Origin: Eurosta solidaginis | Taxonomy: Eukaryota > Arthropoda > Insecta > Diptera > Tephritidae | NCBI RefSeq assembly: GCF_040869045.1 | Contig: NC_090324.1 | Coordinates: 193,376,028-193,440,027 of the forward strand | Direction of reading: 5' to 3' | Length of the DNA stretch: 64,000 nt | Shown here: positions 57,545-64,000 of the stretch, piece after piece | How positions within the stretch are numbered: position 1 is the first letter of the stretch | How the letters are laid out: each line of letters opens with the position of its first letter | The notes under the pieces: generated by a model | Databases searched by the model: none | What the model was told of the DNA's origin: nothing | The model's input: only the letters and a program-made list of their open reading frames with translations | Made by a program: the position numbers and the translations under genes

Positions 57545-60500
57545 TGTTACGTAACTGCCTGGTGCGGGAGAGGAGGGTTGGTGGTTTGTCATGGTAATAG
57601 CCCGGCTGAGGCTCGTCGGCTTTGAGGCGCGGTTCTTGCCACTTCTCCTTTCCCAACAGTTACATAGCAAAATTTAGGTTCATGCCTTGGGAAAGAAATA
57701 AACAAAGGAAGAAAAAGAAATATAGTAAAGCGGGAGAAAACCTGTCCGAGTCAGGTGGAGCCGTCCCACCCCTCCTGTTCACATGAAGTGAACAGCCTTC
57801 GAACTCTACTATGGCTCCGCTTCCCGAGTAGAGTTCCTTTTTTCCTGACAAGCGTCCGTCACTAAGTCATCAGTCTATGTCCCTTACTCCCTCAACCGTC
57901 TCAACTCACCTTACATCTTGCCACAAGGCAACACCCACCCACACCAACAAAGGAAAAGACTTTAGCCTGACATATTATTTATGTTTCGCCTAGAAAAAAA
58001 CTTCAGCCCATAAAATATTAATAAATCTGAAAATTTTCGCAAAAAAAGTACAATTTCTTTATTATTAACAATTCATCAAAATTCTTACGATGGTAAATAA
58101 TTATATCTAAGGCAAAATCTGAAATAATTTACACTGTAATTATTACGACTATTGCAAGGAGCTAAGTTCAATTATCTCAAAAAAATTATTAAACAGACGA
58201 CCTACATCTATAAAAGTTATTTCAAATTATTATATTTAAAAGTAAAAGGTAAAATTATGCGTACTGAATTAAGAATTTAAATCAAAATAATTTGTTAATT
58301 TATGTTTTCCAAAATCTGACCTAGCCTAATGTTCCTTTACCCAAACATATGCACAAACATCTACTTCACTTAAATATGTACATGCGTTTGTACACTTGAC
58401 TAACAAAAATTAGATATATGTAAATGTGGTATGTATGTATATGTGTTTACCTTAGCGTGCGCTCACCTCGCTTTTGACACCAGAGTTTGGTACCAAAGAC
58501 GGCGTATGAAGCTAAAAGTGGAGATTAAAGAAAAGGTACAACAATAATACATACAGGGTATTCCGCTAATAGGACATTGACCGAGTAACTAAAATCAAGG
58601 AACGTTTAAGTTCTTGATGTTTTTACTCTTCTTTACCTTTTTAGTTTTAATGTTTATATTCGGCCGCGCGGGTGTGATTATTTCAGTGAAGAAAAAAAAA
58701 AACAATAAAAGTAAAAAGTGAAAAGTGTTTAGTGCTGATGTGAACAAAAAAAAATCAGGTAAAAAAAATTTATTAATAAGATCATTAATCAAATAGTTTA
58801 ATCAAACTCAAGTACATGAATTTGATTGAAACCAGTGTTCAAAAAGCGTAAAAAGTATTAAAGGTCAAAACCAAGAGTGAAAAGTGCAAGTTAATTTATA
58901 TAAAAAAAAACCAACAAAAGTAGTGTTAACTTAATTAAGCGCCAAATTTTACTTTTCACTTTAAATTAATAACTGAAAAAAATTATTTTTTTACCCAATG
59001 ATAAAGATATCTCAAAAAAATTAAAAAGCTCGACAGAAAAATAAAAAAATTTTCTTAAGTGAACTTAAGTGCTTTTGCACAAGTGTGACTGCAAATGAAT
59101 ATGCTTGTGCAAGTAGAAATAGCAATTGAAATAATAAGCAAATGACAAAAAAAACTAAAGAAACGAAATAAGAAAAATTCAAAGCAAATAATTTTTGCAA
59201 ATTATATAAAAAAATGGTGAACTTACGACTACGCTTATTGCGTAAATTTCAAGCAAAATTCTTACTTATTGATCTAAACAAAATATGTGTAAATTACAAC
59301 AAATTAAAAGTACATAAAATAAATCAAATAGGAATTTCATAAAAAAAATTGTGGTTTTTCCAGGTGCACCTTAATAGTTGATATCAGTGTGGTGGAAATG
59401 TGTAGCCGTGAGCATGAGCAAGCGACGAGAGCGTCTCTCCCGGTCGCTCAGTTAGTGGATGTTGCTAACGATCTCTTTCGTGGTGGATGTTTCTGGTGAG
59501 TTGTGTTGCGTGTATAACTTATTCTGTGTGGTGGATGTTTGACTACTGAGGTTTCTTGTGGCGTGTTGCCTACCAATGTTGCTAGATTGTGTGTGTTGCC
59601 AAAATTGTTTGCCAAAAATGTTGCCTTGTAGCGTGTGTGTGTGTACGGGTTCGTGGATAATGTGTGTAGTGTTAGTTTCGGTTTTTCTTTTACCTTGGTG
59701 TATGTGCGTGTGTATTGGTGACTACTCGTTGTATTCTCGTTCAGCCAAATATTGTTTTGTTTGTTGGTTATTTACTGTCCCAGAAGAAATACCTTTTTTT
59801 TTTTTGTTTTGTTGATCCTTGAGTGGACGCAAAAAAAGCACAGATGCAGCTCCTCCAATTCCCAACCCTTTAGTTCAGTTACTGTTGTTGTTGTGGGATT
59901 TCGTGCCAGGTTATGTGGATCCTTTCGATAATGTGAAACTGTGTTGTCGTGAATTTTTGTTGTTACTCTTTGTGGTAATTGTTGTAGTTGCCGTTAACTT
60001 TTATTTTTTTCTTCTTTGTACTTGTCGCGGCCCATGGCTGCCTCGGGTATCTGATTTCAACTGAAAACCAGTTCGTTCCTTCGGTGCGCTCGTTGCGCCA
60101 GCAGGGTGGCGGTAATCCTTTAGGGAGAATTCCCAGGCATTTAGATTATGCACTGAATTTTATCGACGCGAAACTTTTCACAAACCACGTACTTTAAAAT
60201 AAAACTTTAAACTTTTTTTTGTACACAATCGAGTTTGAAACGCGCACTTTTAACTTAGCACTTTAACCTTTTAAACAATTTAACTTGGTGCAAGCAGCAC
60301 AGACCGCGACTTTCGACTTTAATGCATAAACTATGAAGCGGACCCCCTTTTATAGGCAATTTTACCTTGAGGCATTTTCCTGGTCACCGTTCAGCAAAGC
60401 CTTCCAGCCACGGTCAAACTTAGTCGTGATCGGCGTCATAGCGGGTGCACCTATGCACGTATATGTATCCAACTAATCAACCACTAATACATGCGCGTAT

Positions 60501-60645
60501 TTGGCGAAGTGTGTGTAAGCTAAAAACTAAAAAGGGGAACAATTTCTGTATGCCGTTGCATACCACCTGTTCATATACCCGGTTGTGTAAAAAAAAATAA
60601 AAATAAAAATGAACGTTAGGGTTGACTACAAAGGCTGTCGTTACA
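57545..60645 (-). mobile_element. Putative long (3.1-kb) LTR
   Basis: Begins TGTTACG and ends CGTTACA on the plus strand, i.e. TGTAACG...CGTAACA on the minus strand, the inverted ends expected of an LTR. A minus-strand TATAAAAG lies at 60347-60354, ~290 bp inside the end, as for a U3 promoter, followed by GTCCGCTTCATAG. The interior is AT-rich with no convincing ORF (59558-59815 and others are not recognisable). It abuts the Helitron at 57544 and the gag-protease unit at 60646. The partner LTR would lie beyond the window, so this is inferred. Confidence 0.45.
60347..60354 (-). promoter_or_regulatory. TATA box of the putative LTR
   Basis: TATAAAAGGGGGTCCGC on the minus strand, with GC-richer sequence downstream. 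Position relative to the LTR end fits a U3/R boundary. Confidence 0.45.
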
Positions 60646-61005
60646 GGCTCGCATCCGCCGATGGTGCCCGCATCATGGAGCGTGTGCGTAAAAGAAATTC
60701 ATAACGCAGCCTTGGGTTTGGTTTTGCATATTGTGGGCCCACGTGTGGCCTCGACCCACTCCCTAAGCCGGGCTTCTTTATCCTCTTCCTGCATTGTTTT
60801 TTTTTTGTTTTTTTTTTTTTTTTTTTTTGCAACACTCTTAACATTTAACACATTTTTAACTTACCACTGTCAATGGGCTAAAATCTATCACTGGGTTGTC
60901 GCTTACTACGCGAATACCACAGATCTTCTATAACTACAATGCTAATATCACAGTTTATTGTTCCTAAACCTATATCACAGATACTTGTAAAAAACAAAAG
61001 GTTAT
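60646..61005 (-). other. Region between the putative LTR and gag-protease, with an A-rich tract
   Basis: Where pol would be expected there are only ~360 bp, including a 24-base A run on the minus strand (about 60807-60830). A short Arg/Lys-rich frame (60844-60641) ends at the LTR joint. No RT, RNase H or integrase motif. Confidence 0.45.
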
Positions 61006-63154
61006 TTAGTCAATCAAATGCTCCTTTCCTGCTAAGATCTTGTCGGAATTCTTCCCTAAGCAGCTTGCCCCGACCCCGGAATCTAAGAGCGCTAGCACTT
61101 CCTTTCCACCGATCTCCGTTTTCGCGAAAAACCTGTTGTCTCCCTTAATCGTTACGATAGTTGCAACAATTTTCCGTCGTATGCGTTGAAACCTTTTATG
61201 TTTTTCCCTCATTTTCTGTATTTTTTTGAAATTCTTTCCATTACTCTTCCTAGCCTTAATCCCTTCGCAAAATATTCGTCTACGTGCCTCATCATATTTC
61301 ATTTTTCGTACATGTAGACTTTCACCTACAGGCTCAGGTTTCTTTACAATTGCATCACTCAAATCCACCTCTCTATCTCTCTTTAAAATTGCCAAATTCT
61401 TATCTCCATCTAAACGTCCCCCGGGTGATTTGGAGTCTGGACAGAGTGCCCGGTCATCTCTGCCAGCGCCCGGTTTCCCGCTTCAGGCTTAAAGACACAA
61501 AACGACGAGTCCCCGCCACACGCAAAACATTTAATGAAGTGGAAGGACAATTTACACTTAGTGTCTTTCGCTGCTTCTGCCGGGTTCTTGCTGTAAAAGT
61601 CCACCGGCATTCCACAGGAAAAACGCAACATTAGGTGGAATGGGGAAGGACAAAACATCTGGTTTTGGATGGGGTTCACACTTTTATTAGGGACATTAGA
61701 CGAAACACCTACACTTGGACGATTGGAAAGGGTTGGAACAGTGGGTTTTGGCGGGTCTCGCGTGACTGGAGCAACTGGTCGGTTCTTATCCTTGCTGAAG
61801 GCTTCCAGCACTACCTCTTCCTGGCACTCTGCCTATGGCTCCCCATTGACCCCTACCTCGCTCACTGGCCTTGCCCTTGATCTATTATCTTTCATTAACT
61901 TTTCAGCCCTCTTACATTCTAAGTTCAAATCGGCTAATGTGTCGTCTTTGTGGCAAAAGTGAGGTTCGCCAAATAGGATTTAAGATTACCCTTAATTATT
62001 TTCACCAACTCCTTCTCAGCTATCTTATTGCGGAGGCGAAACGTGAGATCGTGGACGTCAGCATAGAACTTCTCGAAACTTTCCTGAGGCAGCTGCTTCC
62101 TTTCCATAATCTCCCGGATTACCTCGTAATCTGATTCTGCCTATTTGAATTGGGCCAACATCTCCCTTTTTAAACCGAAGTAATCAAAACCCTCGTCGTC
62201 GGCATGGTCCTCCAGTATTTGCCAATACCACTTAAGAGCTGGCCCAGTCACTAGGCAATGAAAATCTGAGAAAATTTGTTCGAACGAAAGTTGATGTTGG
62301 ACTCGCATACACTCTAAGCGGAAGACAAAGCTCTCCACCGTCATACCCTTCGCCGATCCATCAAATTTGAGATGCCATTTGTCTAGGTAAACTTTCTTCC
62401 TTGGCGCGTAGTTGTATGATCCTCCTTCTCTTTGGGAATGACTGTTGTTCGTGTTACGATGGCTTGTCGTACTTTCCCTTGTCTGCCCTGGTGTCGACGT
62501 CGCGGCTTGAGGGGGTGGTGCAGCTTGATTGTGCATCGAATTTTCCACGCCAGCAACGCGATTGCTCAATTTGGATACATCAGCTCTCATCTTACGCACC
62601 TCATTCATATGCGCTGTCATCTCTGCATTCTGTTGCATCATCACCTCCATCATCAGGCCCAGCTGCTCAATCCTATCCGCCAGCGGTGCTGTACTGCTCC
62701 TAGTCCCGCCCGCTGTAGTCCCTGATGATGGCTGTAGTGGTGGTGGTGGTGGTGCTCCTCCAACTCCCCCCTCTTCCGACTCAGGCATCCCTAAAATCCG
62801 TTCTAATTTACGCGAGAAATTTAGAGAAATATCGAAAGTATCTATCGAGATCCTATCCGTAATACTGAACTCCTGTCTTTGACCGAAAACCCTAGCCGTG
62901 CACTGGTTCAAGAGGTCTATAGGGACGAAATCAACTGGATGTTCAATGCCGGTATCAATTTGGGTGAACAAGGATCCTGCTACCTGGTTTTCTAGCTGCC
63001 TAGCGCAATTACGGGTAACTCGTCTATTATTATTTAAAATTCCCAGACCTGGCTTTGGAATCGCTCCCTGATTCCTGAAATTCTCCATAAAGTAAACGGC
63101 TAATAACAAAAGGGAATCCGCGACGCAGAAACCTGAAAATTCGTTGACAACCAA
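61006..63154 (-). pseudogene. Ty3/gypsy-like gag-protease region
   Basis: 62144-63154 plus an in-frame TAG (62141-62143) and further open sequence to about 61945: gag with a Gln/Met helical stretch (IEQLGLMMEVMMQQNAEM), KWHLKFDGSAKGMTVESFVF and VTGPALKWYWQI (capsid), and FYADVHDLTFRLRN. After a frameshift, 61410-61811 has a zinc-binding block (KCFACGGDSSFC). 61006-61395: protease with LALLDSGVGASCLGKN (DSG active site). It stops at 61006 without entering RT. A polar Ser/Asn/Pro-rich linker lies around residue 210. Confidence 0.8.
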
Positions 63155-64000
63155 AACAAAATTTGGCAGGAACTTGCAAAAAAAAAAAAAAATTTGACAA
63201 CAAAATACGCAAATTATAAGAATCCAAAAGACAAATAAAATTCAGCAAAAATAAATAAGATTATAATACCAAAGTAAAAGTATGAGAATCCAAACAAAAA
63301 ATTTTAAAAGTTTAAAAATTCACAACTAAAGTAATAATTCTAAATAAATTTGCATATGTAATATATGTATGTACGTATGTAAATTAAAAGTATAGCGGAA
63401 TCGAAAAATTCACAACAAAAAATTGAAATAATGATAAAATGTGCATATGGATAAACAACGCTAATAATAAAAAAAAATTTAAATCGTAAATAAAACATCT
63501 TCATCAGTTACCGAAACAATGTTTGATCAAATTCCAAAAAAAATAACAAAGTTTAAAAATTCCCCACTAAAATATACTAATATTAACTAAATGCGCTAAT
63601 GTATAAATATGAATGTATGGAAATTATATAAAAAAAAAAATTTTTATAAAATGTTGAAAAAAAAACATAAATCCACAACAAAAATGCGCAAAAAATTGCA
63701 GAAATCCAAGGCCAAATAAACTTCAAAAAAAATAATAATAAAAACTATAGTAATGAATATATGTATGTAAATTAAAAATTATCAAAAAATTAAAAAATTC
63801 AAAACAACAAAATAATAAATATAACTAAAAGTGTATATGTATAAATATGTATGTATGTAACTAAAAAAATATATGTGCAAATCAAGAATAAAAGAATCGA
63901 ACAATTCACCACAAAAAAAATAGTAATAATAGCTAAATATGCCTATGTATAAACGTATGCATATAATAATTCAAAAATTTCAAAAATAAAAATTAAACAT
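63155..64000 (-). repeat. AT-rich leader with degenerate repeats
   Basis: Diverged units begin AT(T/C)CACAAC(A/T)AAA and contain TAAATNNGCATATGTATAAATATGTATGTA, near 63318, 63406, 63558, 63668, 63798 and 63904. A longer repeat (GAATCCAA..GACAAATAAA, 63218 and 63703) suggests an older ~490-bp duplication. Upstream of gag, so probably its 5' untranslated leader. No gene seen. Confidence 0.5.

Noticed and set aside
59558..60197. Cys/Val-rich ORFs on the plus strand as small secreted proteins
   Set aside because: Low-complexity GTGT-rich DNA in the putative LTR, no family match, no supporting context.
60797..60830. Poly-T run as a Pol III terminator or a LINE tail
   Set aside because: No associated Pol III gene or LINE end; left as a simple A-rich tract.

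Overview
The window looks like an intergenic or pericentromeric stretch of a higher-fly genome (Diptera, Brachycera; a tephritid-like fruit fly is my best guess from the mix of elements). It is made almost entirely of transposable elements nested in one another. The only conventional host gene I recognise is one copy of an enoyl-CoA hydratase domain-containing 3 (ECHDC3-like) gene on the minus strand, and it is broken.

Layout. 1-3.3 kb: pieces of a satellite-bearing, non-autonomous Helentron/DINE-1-like family (called HINE here), a hAT terminus and a degenerate minisatellite. 3.55-7.85 kb: a nearly full-length, decayed CR1/jockey-type LINE on the minus strand with a 16-bp target duplication. 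8.0-10.9 kb: a HINE fragment, then a second satellite-bearing element with a ~117-bp array. 11.3-45.7 kb: the ECHDC3-like gene in three pieces. A hAT element (11569-30777, 8-bp duplication) interrupts its 3' part, and a 5'-truncated LINE (31387-45658, 9-bp duplication) interrupts its 5' end. The hAT holds a Harbinger-type MITE, a TA-flanked foldback element, a pogo/Tigger element with one intron and one premature stop, two TTAA-flanked MITE copies, HINE copies and a ~4.4-kb internal tandem duplication. The LINE holds a complete Ty3/gypsy (mdg1/412-like) LTR retrotransposon, which itself holds a HINE.

45.7-50.2 kb: the unique 5' flank of the broken gene, an inverted HINE chimera, a ~610-bp palindrome and unassigned AT-rich DNA. 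50.2-53.5 kb: a BEL/Pao remnant. 53.8-57.5 kb: the 3' half of a Helitron (PIF1-type helicase and CTAG terminus), split by a second hAT. 57.5-64 kb: a Ty3/gypsy-like element with a putative 3.1-kb LTR and a gag-protease region but no recognisable reverse transcriptase.

How the pieces fit. Removing the two big insertions and one copy of each target duplication gives a single ORF-length segment of 286 codons (counting the stop) spread over 34 kb, with one in-frame TAG. Shared and private lesions order the events: hAT insertion and decay, then foldback and HINE-A insertion, then tandem duplication, then pogo and HINE-B insertion. HINE-B and HINE-C are almost identical although they sit in unrelated hosts, so this family was probably the most recently active. 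All identifications come from reading the sequence; no database search was run.
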